Shown here piece after piece: positions 9,311 through 20,600 of a DNA stretch of 40,453 nt. A program made the translations under genes and the position numbers. This stretch comes from Planctomycetota bacterium. Its GTDB lineage: Bacteria; Planctomycetota; Phycisphaerae; UBA1845. Location: assembly GCA_030616775.1 (NCBI GenBank), contig JAUWWQ010000039.1, forward strand, positions 1-40,453, given 5' to 3'. The notes below the pieces were generated by a model. The model made no database searches and was not told the origin of the DNA. It saw nothing but the letters and a program-made list of their open reading frames with translations. Position 1 is the first letter of the stretch, and every line of letters begins with the position of its first letter.

Positions 9311-10162
9311 ATGTATCGCTTCTGTACGACGGTTCTAGGCGTGGTTGTATTGGCATCCATGGGTCAAGCTGGGGCTAGGCAGCCTTCCGTGGGAGGTGCT
9401 ACAGAGACTCGTGACGGCCCAGCGAGTGATCGCAAGATCCAGGCAGGCGTACTGGGTGGCGGCGAGTTTGGCCGACCCGGCAAGCGCTGGCCGGAGGTCC
9501 ATCCCTCGCGCGTGCTCGTGCGATTCAGGCCCGGCGTCACGAGCGCAGCCAGGGAAGATGCGCACGACGGGGTGAGGAGCCTCCGGACGATCAGGGAGTT
9601 CCGCGCAGTCCGCGGTCTGATGCTCGTTGAAGTCCCCGACGGCAAGGTCGGTGAGACGATCGAGGCGTACCGCAAGAATCCCGGCGTCTTGTACGCCGAG
9701 CCCGACTACACAGTCTGCGCCGACGCTATCCCGAACGATCCGGACTTCGGTATCCTTTGGGGGCTTCGGAACACGGGGCAGCTAATCAACGGTGATCCCG
9801 GCACGCCCGGCGCGGATATCCGCGCGACCGACGCCTGGAACCTGTGGACCGGCGACCCGAACTTCAAGATTGCGGTCATCGACTCCGGCGTAGACTACAA
9901 CCATCCCGATCTGGAGGCGAACATCTGGACCAATCCCGGCGAGATCCCTGACAACGACGTCGACGACGATGGCAACGGCTGGATCGACGACGTGCACGGG
10001 TACGATTTCCGCAACAACGACGCTGATCCCCTTGATGACCACAGACACGGCAGCCACGTGGCGGGGACCATCGGCGGCGTCGCCAACAACGGGGTGGGTG
10101 TCGCCGGCGTAAACTGGCAGTCCAACATTGTGGCGTTGAAATTCATCTGTGCAACAGGGTGA
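9311..10162 (+). CDS. Subtilisin-like (S8) serine protease, N-terminal part up to an in-frame TGA
   Basis: This is the first 283 codons of a secreted subtilase. Start ATG 9311 has AGGGGG upstream and opens a signal peptide (MYRFCTTVLGVVVLASMGQA). A propeptide-like region follows (RVLVRFRPGV at about 67-76, ending VLYAEPDY near 132). The catalytic domain begins with IAVIDSGVDYNHPD (catalytic Asp191), an Asp-rich calcium-binding-type stretch (NDVDDDGNGWIDD), and HGSHVAGTIGG (catalytic His246). The frame meets TGA at 10160-10162, after KFICATG. The same frame then continues with GHTSDAIRAMDY, exactly what should follow in this family. The oxyanion Asn and catalytic Ser are therefore on the other side of the stop, and this piece alone cannot be an active protease. 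A nonsense mutation, a sequence error or readthrough are the options. Confidence 0.85.
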   Translation: MYRFCTTVLGVVVLASMGQAGARQPSVGGATETRDGPASDRKIQAGVLGGGEFGRPGKRWPEVHPSRVLVRFRPGVTSAAREDAHDGVRSLRTIREFRAVRGLMLVEVPDGKVGETIEAYRKNPGVLYAEPDYTVCADAIPNDPDFGILWGLRNTGQLINGDPGTPGADIRATDAWNLWTGDPNFKIAVIDSGVDYNHPDLEANIWTNPGEIPDNDVDDDGNGWIDDVHGYDFRNNDADPLDDHRHGSHVAGTIGGVANNGVGVAGVNWQSNIVALKFICATG

Positions 10163-13100
10163 GGTCACACCTCCGATGCCATCCGTGCGATGGATTACGT
10201 TATCGCCAACGACATCAAGGTTTCGAACAACAGTTGGGGCGGCGGCGGGTTCTCTCAAGCGCTATACGATGTCATCGACACCTCGCAGGCGATCGGGCAC
10301 ATCTTCGTGGCCGCCGCCGGGAATGATACGCTGAACAATGACGCTACGCCGCACTACCCATCCTCCTACGATCTTCCGAACATCATCTCCGTGGCCGCAA
10401 CCGACAACGACGACGCCCTGGCATCCTTCTCGAACTGGGGTTTGAACTCCGTTGATCTTGGCGCACCGGGCGTCGCGACTTACAGCACGGTCCTCGGGAC
10501 GGACTACGCTTTCCTGAGCGGCACGTCGATGGCCAGCCCGCATGTCGCAGGCGTCGTCGCGCTGATCATGAGCCGCAGCCCCCAGTTCACACCGCAGCAG
10601 GTACGTGATCGGATCCTCGAGAGCGTCCGGCCAGTCGCATCGCTCGAGGGCATCACCATGACTGGTGGCGTGCTCAACGCCAGCTCCGCTCTCGGTGACT
10701 GCAACGGCAACGGCATCGACGACGCTCTGGATATCGCCGGCGGCACCAGCGAAGACTGCACTGGTAACGGCATACCCGATGAATGCGAGCCCGATTGCAA
10801 CACCAACGACATCGCCGATAGCTGCGACATCGCCTTCGGCACCAGTGACGACTGCGACGGAATGGGAAGACCCGATGAATGCGAGCCGGACTGCAACACC
10901 AATGGCATCGCCGACCAGTGTGATATTGCCGAGGACACCAGCGGAGACTGCAACTTCAACGGTGTGCCCGACGAGTGCGAACCTGGAGGGGCCGAGGACT
11001 GCAACAACAACGGTGACCTCGATCTGTGCGAACTCTTCCTGGGGCTGGCGACTGACTGCAACCGGAACGACGTTCCCGACGCCTGCGATGTCCTGCATGG
11101 CACGAGTGAGGATTGCAATACGGACCTGTTTCCCGACGAATGCGAAACCGCTCTGGAAATACTCATGGCCGGTGACGCAAGTCAGGCCTTCGTGGACAGC
11201 ATCAAGGACCTCGGCAACCACATAACCCGAGTCTCCGGACACTTTAGCACTTTCCCCTTCGATCTGTCACCGTACGACATGCTGATGTTCATGCCGGGCG
11301 GCGTGCCGGATATCTCGCCCTGGTTCTACGAGATCGTGGACGAGTTCGTCGAGGCCGGCGGTGGACTGATTCGCATCCAGGATCCCCCCGCATTGTTGCA
11401 GTTTCGAGGGCTTGCGAGCCCGGTACTCGACGCCGTCGGGTGGGACCTGCGAGCCAACACGCAGGTTGTCAATGCGAGCAGTCCCGTCGTTCACGGCCTC
11501 GCCTCCACCTCCGCTCTGACCGGATACAGTGCATCATACACCCTCAAGCCCGAGGCCGATGTAGTGATCGCCTGGGACGACGGCGAGCCGATGACCGTCG
11601 CTTACGCGCACGGGGCTGGTAGAGTGGTCTATTTCAATGATCTCTGGGCAGCGTATCCGGATCTGTGGGGAGGAGATACGGCCTACGGGTTGATGTTAAT
11701 GGAGAATACACTCGACTTTGTCAAAGCGCCGGATAGAGACTGCAACCTGAACGACATCCCGGACGACTGCGACATCGACGCCGGAACCAGCGAAGACTGC
11801 AGCGGCGACGGGGTCCCCGACGAGTGTGAACCCGATTGCAACGAAAACGGAACCGCGGACAGTTGTGACATTCTGGACGGCACCAGCGACGACATCGACG
11901 GCAACGGCGTGCCCGACGAGTGTAGCCTGGTTTTCTACGTCGATCACGACGCCATCGGGCTCGACAACGGCTCGAACTGGGTCGACGCTTTCACCGATCT
12001 GGAGGACGCGCTCACCAGCGCAGCCCTGATCGCGGAAACTGACGTCGATACGCAGATCTGGGTCGCGGAGGGTAAGTACGCGCCGTTGCGCCGAACCGAT
12101 CCAGAGGACCCGCGCTCCGCCACCTTTCATCTGATCAAGTATGTAGCCCTCTACGGCGGCTTTCAAGGTGGGGAGGCCCGATTCGACCAGCGGGATGTGC
12201 GCAACAACGTCACGATTCTTAGCGGGGATTTGGCCGGCGACGACGGACCCAATTTCCTGAACAACGAGGAGAACGCCTATCACGTCGTGACGGGCGACGA
12301 GATGAACGCGTCAGCGATACTCGACGGCTTCACGATTACAGGTGGTCATGCATACGAAGGAGATCAATTCGACCGGCGAATGCACGGGGCCGGTATGTCC
12401 GTTTACGATGGGAGCCCCACTGTGGCCAATTGCGTCTTTGTGGCCAACCGAGCCTTCGACGCGGCCGGAATGTACCTTGCCGGAAGCAGCCCCATCGTAG
12501 CAAACTGCCTGTTTGTCGGCAATCGCGCAGGTAGACGAGGGGGTGGATTGTACCTCGGTGGCGGCGCACCGGGGATCACCAACTGTCTCTTCAGCGGCAA
12601 TACCGCCGGCGACGATCCCGGGTACTGTGGACGCGGTGGTGGCATGGAAACGAGAGGTAGTGGTAGCCCGGTTCTCACGAACTGCACCTTCTCGGGGAAC
12701 GAAGCCTTTGCGGGGCCGTGTCCCAGTCACGGCGGCGGCGTATCGAACGCCGGCAATGTCACCGCGACGCTGGCCAACTGTGTCCTCTGGGGCAACCACG
12801 ACAGCGGCCCGACCGACGTGTCTGCCCAGATCAGCCACGAGCTGGCGGCCGTGTCGGAAGTGAACTACAGTTGCATTCTGGGCTGGACGGCCCAGGATGG
12901 GGGTATCGGCAACATCAACGCTGATCCGACATTCGCCGATTCCGACGGACCGGACGACAGCCTCGGGACCATCGACGACAATCTTCGCCTTGCTGCCGGT
13001 TCCCCCTGTGTTGATGCAGGCAACAATGCAGCCGTACCACCTGACACACCCGATCTGGACCGGGACGGTAACACGAGCGAGCCGACACCGCTCGACCTCG

Positions 13101-14506
13101 ACGGTGCCCCAAGAGCCTTCGACGATCCCTCCACCACGGACTCGGGCCACGGCACACCACCGATCGTCGATATGGGCGCCTACGAACACGGCGACTGCAA
13201 CGGCAACGGCACCGCGGACGTGGATGATATTGCCGTCGGTACGAGTGAGGATTGCACTGGGAACGGTGTTCCCGACGAATGCGAACCGGACTGCAACGGT
13301 AATACCATTGCGGACAGTTGTGACCTCGACGAAAGCACCAGCGAAGACTGCAACGGCAACGAAGTGCCGGACGAGTGCGATCTGGCCGACCCGACGATTG
13401 GCGACTGCGATGGCAACCTGACGCCCGACAACTGCCAATCGGACACCGACACGGACGGACTGATCGATGAGTGCGACGGGTGCCTCTACGATGTCAACAA
13501 AACAGCCCCTGGGGGTTGCGGTTGTGGCGTACCTGATGACGACACTGACGGTGACACCGTGCCCGATTGCCTGGACATCTGCGCCGGTTTCGATGACCTG
13601 ATTGACTCCGACAGCGACGGCATCCCCGACGGTTGCGACCTTTGCCCTGGCTATGATGACTTCGAGGACGCGGACGGCGACGAAGTGCCAGACGGCTGCG
13701 ACGATTGCCCCTATGAGCCGGCGTTGGCCGAGCCGTCTGAGCCGGGCTACGAGATCACCTGCGACGACGCAATCGACAACGATTGTGATACCCTCACCGA
13801 TGAAGCTGATTCGGACTGCCTGTGCCAGCTTGCTGACGCGGTAGCACCGGAGCCGGTCGCCTTCGAGAAGAACCGTTACCTTTCGTTCTCGAGTGCCAAC
13901 TCCGGCCGGCGAACCGCGGTCCGCGTCACGCTGACGGATTTGCCCGCACCGTTCGATGCGCTCGACGATCAGACAATGTGGGTCGGCCAGCCGCGAGAAA
14001 TCAGCGAGAACTCCGGCAAGGTTAATCACGAACCGGGCTGGCCGGACTCTATGAGTGCCAACCTGCAATGCACGCCGTACTGCATGGACTGGGCTGACGT
14101 GGGACTGTTACACGTCACCGATGACGAGATTGTCCCCGGCGCAGTTTATAACGTGCAGGCCATCGACTGCGCTTGTGATTTCGGCAACGACGCAGACTAC
14201 TCGGCGCCGCTTACGATAACCACGAGCAAGTGGGGTGATCTGGTGGGGACATGTGCGGTCATTCCGTGCACGCCGCCTGATGGAGTCGTGAACATGGGCA
14301 CCGATGTCACGGCGTGCGTGGACAAGTTCAGGAACTTGGAGGGCGCGGTGCTAAAGTCCAGGGCGGACATCGAGCCCAACTTCCCGGACTGGCTGGTGAA
14401 CATTGCAGACGTGACGTATGTCCTGGATGCGTTCCGCGGATTCGCCTATCCGGCAGCGCAAACGCCTCCGGCCTCCGGCTGGCCCGGACCGGACGGATGC
14501 CCGTAA
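10163..14506 (+). CDS. Continuation of the subtilase: catalytic end, calcium-binding-type repeats, beta-helix, C-terminal module
   Basis: In frame with the preceding piece after TGA 10160-10162; the first ATG is 10190 and has no Shine-Dalgarno, so independent restart is doubtful. It completes the protease with AAAGN (oxyanion Asn338 of the joined frame) and SGTSMASPHVAG (catalytic Ser406). Asp/Asn/Cys-rich repeats follow (units like GNGIPDECEPDCN, about 1-17 residues apart in several clusters). Next is a glutamine-amidotransferase/ThuA-like region (EILMAGDASQ to ENTLDFV). Then a right-handed beta-helix region (GGFTITGG-type coils; ANCVFVANRA, TNCLFSGNTA), more Asp-rich units of thrombospondin-3 type (DSDSDGIPDGCDLC), and an IDNDCDTLTDEADSDC metal-binding-type motif. 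The end is the module shared with the 353-residue protein. The joined frame is about 1730 codons. It is probably cell-surface or secreted. Confidence 0.83.
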   Translation, partial: GHTSDAIRAMDYVIANDIKVSNNSWGGGGFSQALYDVIDTSQAIGHIFVAAAGNDTLNNDATPHYPSSYDLPNIISVAATDNDDALASFSNWGLNSVDLGAPGVATYSTVLGTDYAFLSGTSMASPHVAGVVALIMSRSPQFTPQQVRDRILESVRPVASLEGITMTGGVLNASSALGDCNGNGIDDALDIAGGTSEDCTGNGIPDECEPDCNTNDIADSCDIAFGTSDDCDGMGRPDECEPDCNTNGIADQCDIAEDTSGDCNFNGVPDECEPGGAEDCNNNGDLDLCELFLGLATDCNRNDVPDACDVLHGTSEDCNTDLFPDECETALEILMAGDASQAFVDSIKDLGNHITRVSGHFSTFPFDLSPYDMLMFMPGGVPDISPWFYEIVDEFVEAGGGLIRIQDPPALLQFRGLASPVLDAVGWDLRANTQVVNASSPVVHGLASTSALTGYSASYTLKPEADVVIAWDDGEPMTVAYAHGAGRVVYFNDLWAAYPDLWGGDTAYGLMLMENTLDFVKAPDRDCNLNDIPDDCDIDAGTSEDCSGDGVPDECEPDCNENGTADSCDILDGTSDDIDGNGVPDECSLVFYVDHDAIGLDNGSNWVDAFTDLEDALTSAALIAETDVDTQIWVAEGKYAPLRRTDPEDPRSATFHLIKYVALYGGFQGGEARFDQRDVRNNVTILSGDLAGDDGPNFLNNEENAYHVVTGDEMNASAILDGFTITGGHAYEGDQFDRRMHGAGMSVYDGSPTVANCVFVANRAFDAAGMYLAGSSPIVANCLFVGNRAGRRGGGLYLGGGAPGITNCLFSGNTAGDDPGYCGRGGGMETRGSGSPVLTNCTFSGNEAFAGPCPSHGGGVSNAGNVTATLANCVLWGNHDSGPTDVSAQISHELAAVSEVNYSCILGWTAQDGGIGNINADPTFADSDGPDDSLGTIDDNLRLAAGSPCVDAGNNAAVPPDTPDLDRDGNTSEPTPLDLDGAPRAFDDPSTTDSGHGTPPIVDMGAYEHGDCNGNGTADVDDIAVGTSEDCTGNGVPDECEPDCNGNTIADSCDLDESTSEDCNGNEVPDECDLADPTIGDCDGNLTPDNCQSDTDTDGLIDECDGCLYDVNKTAPGGCGCGVPDDDTDGDTVPDCLDICAGFDDLIDSDSDGIPDGCDLCPGYDDFEDADGDEVPDGCDDCPYEPALAEPSEPGYEITCDDAIDNDCDTLTDEADSDCLCQLADAVAPEPVAFEKNRYLSFSSANSGRRTAVRVTLTDLPAPFDALDDQTMWVGQPREISENSGKVNHEPGWPDSMSANLQCTPYCMDWADVGLLHVTDDEIVPGAVYNVQAIDCACDFGNDADYSAPLTITTSKWGDLVGTCAVIPCTPPDGVVNMGTDVTACVDKFRNLEGAVLKSRADIEPNFPDWLVNIADVTYVLDAFRGFAYPAAQTPPASGWPGPDGCP

Positions 14507-14559
14507 CCGGGTGTAGCTCGACGTAGACATACCGAAGGAAGGGCGGGCTTGGCCGCAAG
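14198..14559 (+). repeat. Duplicated C-terminal module plus 3' flank, copy 2
   Basis: Matches 8621-8985 in the same orientation, 5.6 kb away. It includes 53 bases after the stop at 14506 and stops in the middle of what is a terminator hairpin in copy 1. The 57 bases after 14559 up to the end of the convergent gene (14617) hold only a partial stem, GGGCGG with CCGCCC. Confidence 0.85.
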
Positions 14560-14616
14560 AACAGACCGCCCAGCGCCGGCTGTCGGCAAGTCGTAAGATC
14601 CGAGCTTGCTGGGAGA

Positions 14617-17600
14617 TCAACGACGCCCCCGGCCAGACTTCGTCGTCTCCAATTGCCGCAACTTCCGGTCAAACTCGGGCAGCAACGGCAGGTTGTGGCG
14701 CCGCGCGAAGGCCCGAATATCACTCGCGTCAATGACACCGTCGCCATTCAGGTCGGCCCTGTCCGCTCCCTTGATCCGCAGACACTCAACTTCGACAGTG
14801 GCCAAAGGCATCGCCTGTGTGGCGTTCAGCACGCTATCGACGCCAATGATGGTGACGACGCCGTCCCTCCTGATGCCGGCACTACCGCCGCACCCGTCCA
14901 CCGCTTCGCCGACTGTCAAGAAATTGACCTGAATCGCGGTGAAGTCGTCGGTTCCCTGGACGCCGTTACCGGTCGCGTCTGCCCCTGTACTCAGGCCGGG
15001 CTCGATCGGCGTATTGAATCTGGCGGCCAATATCGAGAAGTCGGTAATATCCACCAATCCATCTTGTGATACCACGCCTGTCTGGAAATCGCCGGAGAGG
15101 AGCTGGGATGCACCCCTCAGGTCGACCGTGGCAGCGCATGAGCTGAACGACGGCGCCGCCAGCCGACGCAGGGTGTGACCTTCCCTGACACTAATCCATC
15201 CGGCATCGACATCGACATTATCCAACACCACCGTGGCGAATCCGGATTCATCGATCACCACAGGCAGGACGCGCGTATCTGTCGATCCGCCGCAGGTCGT
15301 GATCACGAACGTCGTATCGCGCGTGATGGGGGCGAGCAGGCTGTTAATCGCGTCGAATTCGAGCTCGACCGTGATCTGGGCCGTATCATTGCTGAACACG
15401 CAGCTTCCGGATTGGCATTCGGCGTCCGTGCAGGGTATACCGTCATCACACGCCGTACCGTCCGTTACAGGCGTCAGCGTGTCACAGTTGCCCTCCAGAC
15501 CAAGCGGATCGCACGAAGCCGTGTTGCATTGATCCCCGGCGCCCGAACAATCCGGCAAAGCGCCGCCCGTGCACGCACCCGATTGGCACGTCTCGCCCAC
15601 GCTGCAGACGCCAAACCCGTCGTCGCAGGAGAGACCTTCGTTGATCGGCCCGCCGGGCGTGTCACAGTTACCCTCCGCACCGGCCGGATCGCATGTACTG
15701 TCGGCGTTGCATTGATCGCCGGTACCGGTGCAGTCCGGCGGGGCACCGTTCGTACAGACGCCGGCTTGACAGGTCTCTCCCACGTTGCAGGCATTGCCGT
15801 CATCACAGGCCGTTCCATCGGACACCGGCGTCCAGGTGTCACAGTTGCCTTCCGTACCCGCAGGATCACACGAGGCCGTGTTGCACTGATCACCCGCACC
15901 GCTGCAGTCCGGCGGCGCACCACCGGTACAAACACCCGTCTGACACGTTTCACCGACGTTGCAGGTATTGCCGTCATCACACGCCGTCCCATCGGACACC
16001 GGCGTCCACGTGTCACAGTTGCCTTCCGAACCCGCCGGATCACACGAGGCCGTGTTGCACTGGTCACCTGCACCGCTGCAGTCCGGCGGCGCACCACCCG
16101 TGCAAACACCTGTCTGACACGTCTCACCGACGTTGCAGGCGTTGCCGTCGTCGCAGGCCGTCCCATCTGACACCGGCGTCCAGGTGTCACAGTTGCCTTC
16201 CGCTCCTGCAAGATCGCATGAGGCCGTGTTGCACTGATCACCCGCGCCGCTGCAGTCCGGCGCGCTGCCACCGGTGCAAGTACCCGATTGACACGTCTCG
16301 CCGACGTTGCAGGCATCGCCGTCATCACACGCCAGTCCTTCGTTGGTTGGCGTCCACGTGTCACAGTTACCTTCCGCTCCTGCAGGATCGCACGAGGCCG
16401 TATTGCACTGATCACCCGCACCCGTACAATCCGGGGCGCTACCGCCGGTACACATGCCTGTCTGACATGTTTCGCCGACGTTGCAGGCATCGCCGTCATC
16501 GCACGCCGTCCCATCGGACACTGGCGTCCAGGTGTCACAATTGCCTTCCACACCCGCCGGATCACACGAAGCCGTGTTGCATTGATCACCCGCGCCCGAG
16601 CAGTCCGGCGGCGCACCGCCCGTGCAGACGCCGGCTTGGCACGTCTCACCGACGTTGCAGGCGTTGCTGTCGTCACACGCCGTTCCATCGGATACCGGCG
16701 TCCACGTATCACAGTTGCCTTCCGCACCCGCCGGATCACACGAGGCCGTGTTGCACTGATCACCGGCACCACTGCAGTCCGGCGGCGCACCACCGGTACA
16801 AACGCCCGTCTGACACGTCTCTCCCACGTTGCAGGCATTGCCGTCATCACACGCCGTTCCATCGGACACCGGCGTCCATATGTCACAATTGCCTTCCGCA
16901 CCCGCAGGATCACAAGACGCCGTGTTGCACTGATCCCCGGCGCCCGAACAATCCGGGGCGCTGCCACCGGTGCATAGGCCGGTTTGGCACGTCTCTCCCA
17001 CGTTGCAAGCGTTGCTGTCGTCACACGCCGTTCCATCGGACACCGGCGTCCACGTGTCACAGTTGCCTTCCGCACCCGCGGGATTGCATGAGGCCGTGTT
17101 GCACTGATCACCCGCGCCCGAACAATCCGGCGGACTGCCGCCCGTGCATAGGCCTGATTGACACGTCTCGCCGGCGTTGCAGGCGTTACCGTCGTCACAC
17201 GCCGTGCCGTCTACCACCGGCGTGAGGATGTCGCAATTGCCTTCCGCACCGGCTGGGTCGCACGAGGCCGTGTTACACTGATCACCCGCGCCGCTGCAGT
17301 CCGGGGGAGCGCCGCCGCTACAGATACCGCCTTGACATGTCTCACCAACGTTGCAGGCATCAGCGTCATCGCAGGCTGTTCCGTTCGCCACCGGCGTCAG
17401 CGTGTCGCAGTTGCCTTCCGCACCGGCCGGATCACACGAGGCCGTGTTACATTGATCACCTGCGCCGCTGCAGTCGGGTGGCGCACCGCTCGTACAGACG
17501 CCGGCCTGGCACGTCTCACCGACGTTGCAGGCGTTGCCGTCGTCGCAGGCCGTTCCATCGGACACCGGCGTCCATGTATCACAATTGCCTTCCGCTCCTG

Positions 17601-20600
17601 CCGGATCACACGAGGCCGTGTTGCATTGATCACCCGCACCCGAACAATCCGGGGCGCTACCTCCGGTACACACGCCGGTCTGACATGTTTCGCCCACGTT
17701 GCAGGCGTAGCCGTCGTCGCACCCCGTGCCGTTAGCCACGGGCGCCCACGTGTCACAATTTCCTTCCGCACCGGCCGGATCGCACGAGGCCGTGTTGCAC
17801 TGATCACCCGCGCCGGAACAATCGGGTGCAATACCGCCCATACAGACACCCGTTTGGCACGTTTCGCCGATGAGACAGGCGTCGCCGTCGTCGCAGTCCG
17901 TGCCATCGGTTACCGGCGTCCATGTGTCGCAGTTGCCCTCCGCGCCGGCCGGATCACAGGAAGCCGTGTTGCATTGATCGCCCGCACCGGAGCAGTCTGG
18001 CGGCGTGCCTCCGGTACAGACGCCGGTCTGACACGTCTCACCGAGATTGCAGGCGTCGCCATCGTCGCAGGCCAGGCCTTCGTTGGCTGGCGTCATCGTA
18101 TCGCAGTTGCCCTCCAAGCCGGCCGGATCGCACGACGCCGTGTTACATTGATCACCCGCTCCGGAGCAGTCGGGCGGCGCACCACCGGCACAGACTCCGG
18201 TCTGGCAAGTCTCGCCTACATTGCAGGCGTCGCCATCGTCACAGGCCAGCCCTTCGTTGATTGGCTCGCCCGGCGTGTCGCAGTTGCCCTCGGCTCCGGC
18301 CGGATCACAGGTGCTGTCTGCGTTGCACTGATCCCCCGTACCAAAGCAGTCCGGCAGACCGCCGCCGGTACACGAACCCGACTGACAGGTCTCGCCTACG
18401 TTGCAGGCGTTACTGTCATCGCAGGCCAGGCCATCGGTCACCGGCGTCCACGTGTCGCAGTTGCCTTCCAAACCGGCCGGATCGCAAGAGGCCGTGTTGC
18501 ATTGATCACCCACCCCGGAGCAATCGGGTGGGGCACCCCCGGTACAGACACCGGTTTGACACGTTTCGCCGACGTTGCACGCGTCGCCATCGTCACACGC
18601 CAGCCCCTCGTTTGTCGGCGTGTATTCACAAGATCCCGCGTTACACACGTCTATCGTACAGGTGTTACTATCGTCGCAGTCAGGATCGTCTTGGCATGTA
18701 TCACATGAGTCTGTTGCCTCGTTGCAGAACTCCGCAGGCAGGCATGGATCGCCTGTGCCGACGCACACGCCGGCGCTGCATTCATCCGTGAGCGTACAGA
18801 ACCAGCCGTCGTCGCACGTCGTGCCGTCAAGCACTGGCGTCCACGTGTCGCAGTTGCCTTCCGCGCCCGCCGGATCACACGAGGCCGTGTTGCACTGATC
18901 GCCGGCACCGCTGCAGTCGGGCGGCGCACCTCCGCTGCAGACACCGGTTTGACACGTTTCGCCGATGTTGCAGGCGTTGCCGTCGTCGCACGCGGTCCCA
19001 TCGAGCACCGGCGTCCACGTGTCACAATTGCCCTCCGTACCCGCCGGATCGCACGAGGCCGTGTTGCACTGATCACCCGCGCCGGAACAATCGGGTGCAA
19101 TGCCGCCCATACAGACACCCGATTGGCACGTTTCGCCGATGAGACAGGCGTCGCCGTCGTCGCAGTCCGTGCCATCGGTCACCGGCGTCCACGTGTCGCA
19201 GTTGCCCTCCGCGCCGGCCGGATCGCACGAGGCCGTGTTACATTGATCACCTGCGCCGCTGCAGTCGGGCGGGGCACCTCCGGTACAGACTCCGGTCTGA
19301 CAGGTCTCACCCACGTTGCAGGCGTTGCCGTCATTGCACGCCGTCCCGTTCGCCACCGGTGTCAGCGTGTCGCAGTTTCCTTCTGCACCGGCCGGGTTGC
19401 ACGAGGCCGTGTTGCACTGATCACCCGCACCCGAGCAGTCGGGTGGACCACCGCCGGTGCAGACGCCGGTCTGGCATGTCTCGCCGACGTTGCAGGCATC
19501 GCCGTCATCACAAGCCAGGCCTTCGTAGGCCGGCGTCAGAGTGTCGCAGTTGCCCTCCAGGCCGGCCGGATCACACGAGGCCGTGTTGCACTGGTCGCCC
19601 GCGCCGGAGCAATCCGGCGGGGCACCCCCGGTACAGTCACCGGTCTGACAGGTCTCACCCACATTGCAGGCATTGCCATCGTCGCAGGCCAATCCTTCAT
19701 TGATCGGACTGCCGGGTGTGTCACAGTTTCCCTCGGCACCGGCCGGGTCGCATGTGCTGTCCGCGTTACACTGATCACCCGTGCCCGAGCAATCCTGCGG
19801 TCCACCACCGGTACACACACCGCTCTGACACGTCTCACCGATGTTGCAGGCCTGCCCGTCGTCGCATGCCGTGCCATCGGATACCGGCGTCCACGTGTCG
19901 CAGTTGCCTTCCGTGCCGGCCGGGTCGCATGAAGCGGTGTTACACTGGTCGCCGGCGCCGCTGCAATCGGGAGGCGCACCACCCGTGCAAACACCCGTCT
20001 GACACGTCTCACCAACGTTGCAGGCATTGCCGTCATCGCAGGCTGTCCCATCGGACACCGGCGTCCATGTGTCACAGTTGCCCTCCGCTCCTGCTGGATC
20101 GCACGAGGCCGTGTTGCACTGATCACCTGCACCCGAGCAATCCGGGGCGCTACCACCGGTGCAAGTACCCGATTGACACGTCTCGCCGACAAGGCAGGCA
20201 TTGCCGTCATCACAGGCCAGGCCTTCGTTGGTCGGCGTCAATGTGTCGCAGTTGTCCTCCGCACCGGCCGGGTCACACGAGGCCGTGTTGCACTGATCAC
20301 CGGCACCACTGCAGTCCGGCGGCGCACCGCCCGTACAAATACCCGTCTGACACGTCTCACCAACGTTGCAGGCATTGCCGTCGTCACACGCCGTCCCATC
20401 GGACACTGGCGTCCATGTGTCACAATTGCCTTCCGCTCCTGCAGGATCACACGAGGCCGTGTTGCACTGATCACCCGCGCCCGAGCAGTCCGGCGGGGCA
20501 CCGTTCGTACAGACGCCGGCTTGACAGGTCTCTCCCACGTTGCAGGCGTTGCCGTCATCACACGCCGTGCCATCGGATACCGGCGTCCACGTATCACAGT

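Noticed and set aside
10160-10162. Selenocysteine in the subtilase
   Set aside because: The position lies in a loop region with no known redox or catalytic role and no clear SECIS at the right distance. Mutation or sequence error is simpler, so it is kept only as a question.
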